Source: a virus
Length of the DNA stretch: 64,000 nucleotides
Direction: 5' to 3' (one strand)
IMG/VR virus record: IMGVR_UViG_3300042868_007692
Coordinates: 1-64,000 of that record
Both the position numbers and the translations under genes were made by a program. The notes under the pieces are model-generated. The model made no database searches. It had not been told where the DNA came from and saw only the letters and a list, made by a program, of their open reading frames with translations. Below, one piece after another: positions 1 to 6,156 of this stretch (position 1 is its first letter; each line of letters begins with the position of its first letter).

Positions 1-30
1 AAAATTATGAATGTGTGATCCTCCTTAGTT

Positions 31-140
31 CAAAACCCCCACTAAGTTATAGGATTACAATACCCCTCCAGCATCAAAAGCTAAAGGGAAAATCCTGGCG
101 GGTAAAAAAATATCTCAACACCCACACTAATCTAGAGTAT
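31..140 (+). promoter_or_regulatory. Repeated upstream element, copies 1 and 2 (putative phage promoter)
   Basis: Two copies of a conserved block lie at 31-55 and 116-140. They share the core CMMMCACTAA followed by TTATAG or TCTAGAG and an AT-rich tail. The second copy ends 22 bases before the first gene. A third copy lies at 581-605, 20 bases before the paralogous gene. The block does not match the Bacteroidetes TTTG/TAnnTTTG promoter, so a phage-specific promoter or operator is inferred, perhaps for the packaged phage RNA polymerase. Confidence 0.45.
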
Positions 141-161
141 AAACTTTAATAAATAAATCTT

Positions 162-437
162 ATGAACACTATCAATTCTATCAAACAACAACTTGGTTAT
201 GAAACTCTATCTTTGAACACTGTTACAACTGAAGCAGGTGAACAAACATCATGGATGAAACATTGGGATAACAATAGCCGAATTGCTGTACTAATACACA
301 AAGATACATTAGCTAAGATTAAAGCTAATCCTACTATTAGTACATTAGGAATCAAAACAGCTCTTAAACAGGGAGCACAAGGAGAGTATACAGCCCATAC
401 AATTGTAGCTTATACACCAGCAGAGGAGACACTATAG
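162..437 (+). CDS. Small unknown protein, paralogue A of a tandem pair
   Basis: This 91-residue protein is about 70% identical by eye to the one encoded at 625-900, so the two arose by tandem duplication. The conserved core includes LGY, LNTVTTE.GE, WMK.WDN, RIAVLIHKDTLAK and a C-terminal IVAYT.AEETL. No membrane segment or known catalytic motif is visible. It is preceded by a conserved upstream element at 116-140, and its stop codon lies in the loop of a terminator hairpin. The leftmost position, own promoter-like element and own terminator suggest a strongly expressed, independently transcribed, possibly early gene. Function is not recognised. Confidence 0.8.
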   Translation: MNTINSIKQQLGYETLSLNTVTTEAGEQTSWMKHWDNNSRIAVLIHKDTLAKIKANPTISTLGIKTALKQGAQGEYTAHTIVAYTPAEETL

Positions 438-452
438 TCTCCTTTGTTTTTA
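425..452 (+). terminator. Terminator overlapping the stop codon of paralogue A
   Basis: GGAGAC at 425-430 pairs with GTCTCC at 437-442 around the loop ACTATA, followed by TTTGTTTTT. The TAG stop (435-437) straddles the loop and the first base of the 3' arm. The paralogue at 625-900 has the same arrangement. Confidence 0.75.
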
Positions 453-487
453 TCCATAAGCCTTAATCAACACTACTAACTTTAACC

Positions 488-535
488 AACTCTATAACCT
501 TGTGGCAACACATAGTTATAGAGTTATCTTTTTTA
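488..535 (+). terminator. Second hairpin with T tract after paralogue A
   Basis: AACTCTATAAC (488-498) is perfectly complementary to GTTATAGAGTT (515-525), giving an 11-bp stem. ATCTTTTTTATTTTA follows. It would insulate the downstream promoter-like element at 581-605 from upstream transcription. Confidence 0.55.
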
Positions 536-580
536 TTTTATCTCTTTATCTTTTCTCTTTATCTTAAAATTGCCTCCTCT

Positions 581-605
581 CAACACCCTCACTAATTTAT
601 AGTAT
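581..605 (+). promoter_or_regulatory. Repeated upstream element, copy 3
   Basis: CAACACCCTCACTAATTTAT and the following AGTAT match the block at 116-140 at most positions and sit 20 bases before the start of paralogue B. The spacing to the start codon is conserved between the two genes, which supports a promoter role. Confidence 0.5.
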
Positions 606-624
606 TAATTTTAAATATTTAAAG

Positions 625-900
625 ATGGCAAATTTAGCTGAGATTAAAAGAGAGTTAGGTTATGATGTATTAAACCTAAATACAGTGACCACAGAGAGTG
701 GAGAAAACACTGAATGGATGAAGCAATGGGATAATGAGAATAGAATAGCTGTTCTTATCCATAAGGACACATTAGCTAAAGTAAAAGCTAAGCCTGGAAT
801 AGCTTCATTGGGAATAAATACCCAAGTAAAACAAGGGGCTAAAGGAGAATACATAGCTAAAACTATTGTTGCTTACACAGAAGCAGAAGAGACTTTATAG
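625..900 (+). CDS. Small unknown protein, paralogue B
   Basis: This 91-residue protein has the same length as the one at 162-437 and shares its core motifs (LGYDVLNLNTVTTESGE, WMKQWDNENRIAVLIHKDTL, IVAYTEAEETL). Both the upstream element and the terminator-over-stop design are duplicated with it, so the whole transcription unit was copied. Substitutions are spread over the gene and many are silent, suggesting both copies are under purifying selection. Function is not recognised. Confidence 0.8.
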   Translation: MANLAEIKRELGYDVLNLNTVTTESGENTEWMKQWDNENRIAVLIHKDTLAKVKAKPGIASLGINTQVKQGAKGEYIAKTIVAYTEAEETL

Positions 901-915
901 TCTCTTTTGTTTTTC
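887..915 (+). terminator. Terminator overlapping the stop codon of paralogue B
   Basis: AAGAGAC (887-893) pairs with GTCTCTT (900-906) around TTTATA, and a T-rich tail (TTGTTTTT) follows. The TAG stop codon is at 898-900, in the loop and first paired base. Confidence 0.7.
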
Positions 916-1063
916 CTTTATTTTCCTTTATTTTTCTCTGTTTTTAGGGGATAAAAGTATGGGTTAGACCTCTCCTACCCTTTTCAATACATTTTCAAAT
1001 TACCTCAATTACATAACATATATTTTAATAGCTTTTATTATTTAATCCTTAATCCAACTCACA

Positions 1064-1405
1064 ATGAAAAAACTAACCTTTCTCCTATTAGTAGGAGTTA
1101 CTTGTTACTTAGGTGGCATTTTTTTAGGTCAATTAATTAGACCTTCATTAAATTCAAATCAACCTGTATTTATATGGAATGATGACCTTGAAGGAATTCC
1201 TGTAGATAGTACACCTATTCTTTTAGAATTTAGTTCTAAGAACCAAGATACTATTTACATAGGCTCTTTAGATGGCTATGATAAATCAGAATACCAATTC
1301 ACAATTACTGATGATTCAATTACAGTAACAGACTTTGGTAGAATAGTAGGCACAGTTAAAGTAGAAGGTCAATTAGAACAACTACTTATCAAAGACAATG
1401 AATAA
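1064..1405 (+). CDS. Small protein with N-terminal membrane segment or signal
   Basis: This 113-residue protein begins MKK followed by a hydrophobic stretch (residues 4-25, LTFLLLVGVTCYLGGIFLG). That can be a signal anchor or a cleaved signal. The remainder is predicted soluble and rich in Asp, Ser and Thr, with alternating hydrophobic residues typical of beta strands. The ATG follows a TTTAATCC-type leader that recurs before several genes in this phage. An exported or inner-membrane phage protein is inferred. No family is recognised. Confidence 0.7.
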   Translation: MKKLTFLLLVGVTCYLGGIFLGQLIRPSLNSNQPVFIWNDDLEGIPVDSTPILLEFSSKNQDTIYIGSLDGYDKSEYQFTITDDSITVTDFGRIVGTVKVEGQLEQLLIKDNE

Positions 1406-1426
1406 GCTATTTTAATAGCTTTTATT

Positions 1427-1696
1427 AAACTAATGGAGATGAAGAATGCACCTAGTTAACAAGGTCCATAAAAGCAAGCTGACATTATCAGGGAGCCATT
1501 AGTTTATTTATTACACCTCTAATAATTGAGGTCAGTTAGCATAAGACGGAACAACAATGCACCTTAGTCCAGGTTTTTTGGCTCAATCATCTAATTAGGG
1601 AATTAAAGTAGGAACTAGCAACCTACCATAATTGAGCTGTTATTGTTATTTATTAAGTAAACGGAGTGCTAGGGTGGGAAGCCTTTAATAAATAAC
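1427..1696 (+). ncRNA. Candidate structured non-coding RNA in a 333-base gene-free stretch
   Basis: No gene is visible between 1406 and 1738. Instead there are several nested perfect pairings. AAACTAATGG (1427-1436) pairs with CCATTAGTTT (1496-1505). CCTC pairs with GAGG (1516-1531). GCTCAAT (1581-1587) pairs with ATTGAGC (1631-1637) and encloses GTAGG/CCTAC (1608-1626). GTTATTTATTAA (1645-1656) pairs with TTAATAAATAAC (1685-1696). A short motif AATGCACCT recurs at about 1445 and 1555. A multi-helix RNA, either free or as the leader of the gene at 1739, is inferred. No known class was recognised. Confidence 0.5.
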
Positions 1697-1738
1697 TATT
1701 TAAACCAATTATTAAATTTAATCATTTAATCCAACACA

Positions 1739-1936
1739 ATGAAAAAATCAGAAGAAACTAAACAAACTATGTGGGAAACATGGTTTGTTGCATCAGTTAT
1801 CATTTTATTTGCCTTCTTCTTTGTAGGCACATTAGATAATAGTAAAACAGAATTTCCTAATTGGCTACCATTTATGTTAGCTTCTTGTATTAACCTTATA
1901 ATCTGTATTTATTATGGATTTAAAACATCTAAATAA
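1739..1936 (+). CDS. Small two-helix membrane protein
   Basis: This 65-residue protein has two hydrophobic segments, at about residues 13-30 (WFVASVIILFAFFFVG) and 43-60 (WLPFMLASCINLIICIYYG), joined by a short polar loop and flanked by lysines. It sits downstream of the structured stretch at 1427-1696 and is two bases from the next start. A membrane-active accessory protein is possible; holin-like proteins can have this topology, but nothing else supports that function here. Confidence 0.65.
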   Translation: MKKSEETKQTMWETWFVASVIILFAFFFVGTLDNSKTEFPNWLPFMLASCINLIICIYYGFKTSK

Positions 1937-1938
1937 TT

Positions 1939-2220
1939 ATGATTGTAGAATTCACAAATTATGATAGTGATTACAGTTATGTAAGAAGTTATTACAGTGT
2001 AAACTTCCCAGATATAAACTTAAAAGCAAAAGAAGATATTTTTTTAATAGACTTTGAAAGTTTTTTAAAAGTAGGCTCTCTATTGTATTCAGAAAATAAA
2101 GAAAATTATGCAGGCCTTAAAGAAATTTATGGTATTACTTTTACAATAGTAAGTATTACTCATAAATACAATAAAGATAAAGGAGGCCACATATTATTAG
2201 TAGTAATAAAAGAATCATGA
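1939..2220 (+). CDS. Unknown small protein
   Basis: This 93-residue protein is rich in Tyr and Asp, with an amphipathic strand pattern and no membrane segment. It overlaps the next gene by four bases (ATGA), indicating translational coupling, and follows the membrane protein gene at two bases. The three probably form one transcript. No family is recognised. Confidence 0.65.
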   Translation: MIVEFTNYDSDYSYVRSYYSVNFPDINLKAKEDIFLIDFESFLKVGSLLYSENKENYAGLKEIYGITFTIVSITHKYNKDKGGHILLVVIKES

Positions 2221-2591
2221 GCTGGTCTAATTTTCCTGAGAACTGGGAAACAGATGCACCACACATTGAAGTACTTGATATTGATAAAGTGCCTACAGAA
2301 TTAACTGTGGGCACTAAATATCATGTAACTTGGGCATCTAAACCAGGTATGGTATGGGTTCTCAAAGGTATAAGCCAAAATAATCAGGCTATTCTTGAAA
2401 CCCCAAGATCCAAAAAGATTATACATACTCATGTACATAATCTTAGACACATTAACAAAAATGCCCTTCAACAGGCTAAGTTAAGAATTAAAAAAGAGAA
2501 GAGAAAAATAACAATTATTAGTGGTACTCAAGAGATAATATCTAGTAATGCTAATACTTGGGGAGAACTTAAAAAAGAGATAAAGATTTAA
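2217..2591 (+). CDS. Unknown protein with a beta-rich basic C-terminus
   Basis: This 124-residue protein starts by ATGA overlap with the upstream gene. The N-terminal half contains several Trp residues and the motif HVTWASKPG, suggesting a small beta barrel. The C-terminal 30 residues (KITIISGTQEI... TWGELKKEI) resemble the opening strands of the ubiquitin-like domain encoded at 22358 (EVTIYATRGG... TWGELQPLV). That resemblance is short and may be coincidental. Function is unknown. Confidence 0.65.
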   Translation: MSWSNFPENWETDAPHIEVLDIDKVPTELTVGTKYHVTWASKPGMVWVLKGISQNNQAILETPRSKKIIHTHVHNLRHINKNALQQAKLRIKKEKRKITIISGTQEIISSNANTWGELKKEIKI

Positions 2592-2760
2592 CTATCAATT
2601 AGTTAACCTACTTTACTTAAAGCTCTTATACCTTAAAGAAAGAAAGTACCAAAGAAAGAAAACTATACAGTTAGTCTAGTGGGACAAGAAGTTTGTCTCA
2701 TAGTCTTACTCTGTTGCACTGTAGTGCACATAGAAAACTATGTTAAGGCAAAGTTATAAA
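2592..2760 (+). ncRNA. Structured leader or small RNA candidate
   Basis: The intergenic stretch holds a run of short hairpins. GGGACAA pairs with TTTGTCTC near 2681-2698. TGCACT (2715-2720) pairs with AGTGCA (2723-2728). ACATAG (2728-2733) pairs with CTATGT (2738-2743) across an AAAA loop. The last two compete for the same A, so a switch or sequential folding is possible. No coding potential was seen. Confidence 0.35.
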
Positions 2761-2820
2761 AAATAAATTTAATAATCAAGTGTTTTATATAATTTAAAAC
2801 CAATCTAAATCCAATCAAAA

Positions 2821-2979
2821 TGGCACAAAAAAGAACACACTTTAAAACAGGTGCATTAGTAGCTTCTACTAATAACCTTAGACGTATCCAAGCTAAAAGA
2901 TTTGATACTTTAGTAAGATATGTAGATGGGATATCTCCATCAATAATCAGTACAAGAATCATAGGTTTTAAATCATAAC
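2821..2979 (+). CDS. Short basic unknown protein (52 residues)
   Basis: ATGGCACAAAAAAGAACACA opens a 52-codon frame ending in TAA. The product begins MAQKRTHFKTGALV and is Arg/Lys-rich, with the segment NNLRRIQAKRFDTL, which suggests nucleic-acid binding, although this is only an inference. The start is preceded by the AAATCCAATCAAA leader type seen at neighbouring genes, and the next gene starts five bases after the stop. A long opposite-strand frame over the same region lacks such a leader and was rejected. Confidence 0.6.
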
Positions 2980-2983
2980 AATT

Positions 2984-3271
2984 ATGAAACTGAAAGAATT
3001 AAAAGCTAAAATAAAACATTTTACAAATGTTTTAAAAAGTAGATTATCTCAAATACTTGAACCACAACCTGAGATTCAAGTAGACTATGTAGATAAAGTA
3101 GTACATCTTTTAAGAAGAGATTTTAGTACTGCAAAACAGAATGAAATACTATTATCCATAGGTCAAAAACTTTCTAATTTAAGAGAAGAAGACATGAGGA
3201 GAATAGAGAAGGAATATGCCACTTTACAAGAGAACACAAATACTCTTAAAGATAAAATGGCTTTAGTTTAA
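2984..3271 (+). CDS. Unknown alpha-helical protein
   Basis: This 95-residue protein is predicted almost entirely helical, with heptad-like spacing of Leu and Ile over residues 35-90 (VDKVVHLLRRDF ... ISKL-type repeats, KEYATLQENTNTLKDKM), so a coiled coil is likely. It follows the 52-residue basic protein at five bases and precedes a hairpin with a T-rich tail. No catalytic motif or family is recognised. Confidence 0.65.
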   Translation: MKLKELKAKIKHFTNVLKSRLSQILEPQPEIQVDYVDKVVHLLRRDFSTAKQNEILLSIGQKLSNLREEDMRRIEKEYATLQENTNTLKDKMALV

Positions 3272-3305
3272 ATTTAGGTTGGATTAGATTTAACGGTAAG
3301 ATTAA

Positions 3306-3346
3306 AGAGGAGTCAGACTTCTTTGAAGCATCCTCTTCTTTTCTTA
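3306..3346 (+). terminator. Hairpin with T-rich tail
   Basis: AGAGGA (3306-3311) pairs with TCCTCT (3331-3336); inside, CTTC pairs with GAAG around TTT. TCTTTTCTTATT follows. It is placed to end the transcript of the helical protein gene. Confidence 0.55.
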
Positions 3347-3371
3347 TTAATCCACTTATAATTAATAATAT

Positions 3372-3447
3372 AAACAGTTTGTTGAAGCCAATAGTAATAA
3401 AACCGACTATGTGATGCAATCCCTATAAAGCCGGATACAAACTGTTT
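3372..3447 (+). ncRNA. Long-stem RNA element upstream of the 336-residue protein gene
   Basis: AAACAGTTTGT (3372-3382) is perfectly complementary to ACAAACTGTTT (3437-3447). The enclosed 54 bases can form ATAGT/ACTAT and CCG/CGG helices, possibly a pseudoknot. The element ends 16 bases before the next ATG, so a cis-regulatory leader or an RNA switch is plausible. No known riboswitch class was recognised. Confidence 0.4.
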
Positions 3448-3463
3448 TTAAAATAATATTAAC

Positions 3464-4474
3464 ATGAGTAAATATAGATTTAAAACTGAAGAAGAGTTTA
3501 AAAAAGAAGGACTTTGGGATAAAAATTGCCCTCAAAGATGGACTATCTCAGGAAACATGAACAAATATCTTGGTCAAGATATACCTAAAGAATATAATAG
3601 GTATTGTGATGAAGGAAAATCATTTAGCTATAATGGCTGGTCTTTTAGTAGTCAAGATTATATATTAAAAGAATCTGTCTCTCAATACACCAAAGGTAAA
3701 TGGTATAATTGTAAAAGATGGAATTCTAAAAATGATTTTGTTAGACTAACAAAAGTTGTTGATGGCCAAGCTTATTTTACAGAATGTCTTGATAAAGGAA
3801 AGTATAGCAGTGGAAAAGAAAACTGGTGGATATTTGATAATACTGAATACCCATTATTTGAAGCTGATATGTCTATTGTTAGTCCTCTTCTTCCTGATGG
3901 ACATCCTGATAAAATATTTACTAAAGAGTTTTCTTTTATTCTTCCTGAAAAATGGTGTATTAAACTTACTGGAGAGAATATTGAAACATTAGGTAAATGG
4001 AGAACTTCAGGTCCTATAACAGCTGAAAGATATATAACAGAAAGTTGGTATCTACATACACCTAAACATGGAGCTAGAGGTTATAATGAACCTAAAAAAG
4101 ATCCTGATTACACAGAGATTACATTTGAACAGTTTAAACAGTATGTATTAACACCTTCTAATGATGCAAAGATTGTTCCTGAAAAAGAAAATTATGAAGG
4201 TAGAACTATTAGAGCTTTAGTAAAAAGTCCTCAAGGTACACAGGTACAAATAGGAGAAACAATTTGTATTATTCAACTTCTTCATAGTAGCTATAAATTA
4301 GGTATGAATTCTTCAGGTACATCAGGTCTGTATATTGATTATCCTCTTAATCTTAATCAATGGGAATTAGTTTCTGAAGATGCATATCCAAGTATTAAAA
4401 AAGAAACATTTATAGATAATGTGCAGTCTGTAGATGTAATATTACGCACAAAAAAGAAAACAATTAAATTTTAA
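3464..4474 (+). CDS. Unknown 336-residue protein, Trp- and Tyr-rich
   Basis: The protein is rich in Trp, Tyr and Lys, with repeated short segments around WxxxG or W-N (EGLWDKNCPQRW, YNGWSF, KGKWYNCKRW, ENWWIF), suggesting a chain of small beta-rich modules. The middle contains FSFILPEKWCIKLTGEN and the end IKKETFIDNVQSVDV. I recognise no enzyme motif and no membrane segment. The start at ATG 3464 follows the long-stem RNA element. It is followed by the helical protein gene at 4486 and probably co-transcribed with it. Confidence 0.7.
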   Translation: MSKYRFKTEEEFKKEGLWDKNCPQRWTISGNMNKYLGQDIPKEYNRYCDEGKSFSYNGWSFSSQDYILKESVSQYTKGKWYNCKRWNSKNDFVRLTKVVDGQAYFTECLDKGKYSSGKENWWIFDNTEYPLFEADMSIVSPLLPDGHPDKIFTKEFSFILPEKWCIKLTGENIETLGKWRTSGPITAERYITESWYLHTPKHGARGYNEPKKDPDYTEITFEQFKQYVLTPSNDAKIVPEKENYEGRTIRALVKSPQGTQVQIGETICIIQLLHSSYKLGMNSSGTSGLYIDYPLNLNQWELVSEDAYPSIKKETFIDNVQSVDVILRTKKKTIKF

Positions 4475-4485
4475 TCCTTAAAAAC

Positions 4486-4839
4486 ATGAACAAAATGAAA
4501 AGTTTCGTAAAAGAAGTAGTAGCTATTATTAGTGGTGACAATGCTGAAGCAACAGGTCAAAAAATCTTAAGACAAGCAGATAGTGCTTTTAAAACACAAA
4601 TTGCTTCTCTTTCAGGTAGAACAATATCTTTAGAAGATAATGTTGAAGATGCAAAAGAAAGTTTAAGATTGGCAAAACTTAACAATGGTAAAGTTATGCC
4701 TACAGAGTTAGACAGAAACTGTTTTATAGAAGAGTTGTTAAATGCTAAAAACAAAGTTACTGATTGTGAAGAAGCTCTTGAAGTACATTTAGCAAAAATT
4801 GCTTTCTTACAAGAAATGCATGATTCTTTAGACAAGTAA
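4486..4839 (+). CDS. Unknown coiled-coil protein
   Basis: This 117-residue acidic, helical protein has two long amphipathic helices (about residues 45-65 and 80-115) with heptad spacing (EELLNAKNKVTDCEEALEVHLAKIAFL). A start at a second Met (4495) is also possible. It follows the 336-residue gene at 11 bases and is followed by a terminator at 4849-4916. No family is recognised. Confidence 0.65.
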   Translation: MNKMKSFVKEVVAIISGDNAEATGQKILRQADSAFKTQIASLSGRTISLEDNVEDAKESLRLAKLNNGKVMPTELDRNCFIEELLNAKNKVTDCEEALEVHLAKIAFLQEMHDSLDK

Positions 4840-4848
4840 TAGAATTAA

Positions 4849-4916
4849 GGCATGTGATAAAATAGTTATATAACAAGGTTAATTAACTTATTTGGGAAAA
4901 TTTCACATGCCTTTTT
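4849..4916 (+). terminator. Terminator with a long structured loop
   Basis: GGCATGTGA (4849-4857) pairs perfectly with TCACATGCC (4903-4911), and TTTTT follows at 4912-4916. The 45-base loop contains a further small hairpin (AGTTA/TAACT). It closes the transcript of the 4486 gene and isolates the RNA region downstream. Confidence 0.7.
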
Positions 4917-4941
4917 AAAACAAGGCTAAACATTGAACCTT

Positions 4942-5330
4942 TGTAAATAAAAGACAATATACTAGTGTAAGTACAATAGTGTGCACATTATTTACATAAA
5001 GATACTAATCCTAAATTGACAAGATATTAATGAGTACATATTTAATAATCAAAATCCTATTTCAATAGGTTAGTTATTAAATACCCCTTACTGAGGTGGT
5101 CTACTGCTTTTAAGGCATAGATATTAATGGAGTAATCCTAGAACGTGAGTTGCCTTGAGAAAGCAATGTCCTATAAAAAGAGAGTCATCAGGATCTCTAC
5201 TCACGTAATGAATTCTCAGCAAGTAGTGATGGTCAGAAAGTAACATCTAAAATATTAAAGACCTAATCCTACGTGACCCTACTCTTATTGCTGCTCTATT
5301 GAAACAGAATAAGAAAGAGGGTGCTAAATT
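4942..5330 (+). ncRNA. Gene-free region with multiple RNA helices upstream of the tmRNA
   Basis: No gene is visible between 4840 and 5339. TGTAAATAA (4942-4950) pairs with TTATTTACA (4988-4996). CCTAT (5056-5060) pairs with ATAGG (5065-5069). A clean three-way junction follows: ACGTGAGT (5143-5150) with ACTCACGT (5199-5206), holding TTGC/GCAA (5150-5166) and AGAGA/TCTCT (5179-5198). CTTATT/AATAAG (about 5283-5312) lies near the end. CpG, rare elsewhere, occurs in the paired ACGT segments. A large non-coding RNA, or a leader processed from the tmRNA precursor, is inferred. Confidence 0.45.
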
Positions 5331-5339
5331 ATATATTAT

Positions 5340-5785
5340 GGGGTAGCCGGGTATTGACCTGCCATAGTAGATTTAAAGATTCAGCCAGAGAGATAACTGT
5401 AAACTAAGATGAACATAATAAATGACAATCATTTAGAAAATGCTCAAGTACAAGCTAATATGACAGTTGTACACAATATCTTAAATGGTATTGAAGAATT
5501 GTCTTCTGCTTCAAAAGAAGTGGAGTTGGCTGTGGCTGCCTAAGCCAAAGATTAGGACCATAACTTAGGTTAAAGTTAATACTCCCTTTTGCTAGTTTGG
5601 GATAAAACTAGATGGTGGAGGCTTGCTGTTTACAGTTGGCCCTTTTCTTGCATTGCCAAAGCAGAAGTAAAAGATACATTGGCAAAACTTGAATGATACT
5701 TCAAGTATAAAACTGTATCAAAAGCTGTAATAAATCTTTATTTTGAGATGACCAGGTAACGTGGGTTCAACTCCCACCTACTCCA
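5340..5785 (+). ncRNA. ssrA: Phage-encoded transfer-messenger RNA (tmRNA)
   Basis: tmRNA rescues stalled ribosomes and tags the nascent chain. The 5' end GGGGTAG (5340-5346) pairs over seven bases with CTACTCC (5778-5784). The third pair is G-U, the G3-U70 identity signal for alanyl-tRNA synthetase, and the discriminator is A (5785). The T arm is GTGGG/CCCAC with loop TTCAACT (5761-5777). Just after the acceptor comes GGGTATTGACC, resembling the GGxTTCGAC of the tmRNA D-loop analogue. TAAAGATT (5374-5381) pairs with AATCTTTA (5733-5740) as helix P2. Between them an open frame ends ELAVAA then TAA, like known degradation tags. CCA is not encoded. At 446 bases it is somewhat longer than usual. 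Confidence 0.85.
5409..5543 (+). other. Tag reading frame within the tmRNA
   Basis: The frame from ATG at 5409 runs 44 codons to TAA at 5541-5543 and ends ...KEVELAVAA. Only the 3' part would be the tmRNA tag, because the ribosome resumes at an internal codon that I cannot fix by eye. The C-terminal AVAA matches the hydrophobic ending recognised by ClpXP-type proteases. A tag longer than the usual 8-35 codons is possible. It is not expected to be translated from its own start. Confidence 0.6.
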
Positions 5786-5789
5786 CTTA

Positions 5790-5884
5790 GGGAAATTCAT
5801 TTTGGAATTATGAGGGAAGTTCTCATAATCATAGGTCAAGATCCTTGAAAAATAGGTACAAGGGTTCAAACCCCTTATTTCCCT
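5790..5884 (+). tRNA. tRNA-like element of unclear identity
   Basis: GGGAAAT (5790-5796) pairs with ATTTCCC (5877-5883), and the T arm AAGGG/CCCTT with loop TTCAAAC (5860-5876) is canonical. It begins four bases after the tmRNA. The middle is unusual. A hairpin of eight pairs (ATTATGAG with CTCATAAT, loop GGAAGTT) and a five-pair hairpin TCAAG/CTTGA take the place of ordinary D and anticodon arms. A CTCATAA heptamer would be a normal CAU anticodon loop but lacks a matching stem. It could be a degenerate, interrupted or D-arm-poor tRNA with a long variable arm. CCA is not encoded. Confidence 0.5.
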
Positions 5885-5885
5885 C

Positions 5886-6156
5886 TACAAACATTGTCAA
5901 CACGAGGTCCTTCATTCCATTGTATCCTAAAACAATAAAACTCTTGAGTTTAAATATTGTAAGTGAGCTGGTCACAGACAAGCTGTAGTACAGAGGTTTG
6001 GGTCAGAGTAACTAACAAGTGTTTGGCTTTGCCATGATCTTAAGAATATCTCTCTGACTTTTAAACTAAAAAGGCAAAACTTAATTTAAAACAAATCTCT
6101 ATATATGGAATAGGTTATTGCCTTCCTATAAAGTATGTAGAACAACAAAACACATT
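5886..6156 (+). other. Gene-free leader region
   Basis: No convincing gene lies between the tRNA-like element and the start at 6157. I see a small palindrome (AACTCTTGAGTT near 5940) and AAGGCAA near 6071 pairing with TTGCCTT near 6117, which would place the start region of the next gene just outside a stem. Nothing else stood out. Confidence 0.35.

Noticed and set aside
2738-2962. Minus-strand 74-codon frame
   Set aside because: It lies opposite the 52-codon gene at 2821, would be the only minus-strand gene in the plus block, and lacks a leader.
5409-5543. Stand-alone small protein gene ending ELAVAA
   Set aside because: It lies entirely inside the paired ends of the tmRNA and its C-terminus matches a degradation tag; independent translation is not needed to explain it.
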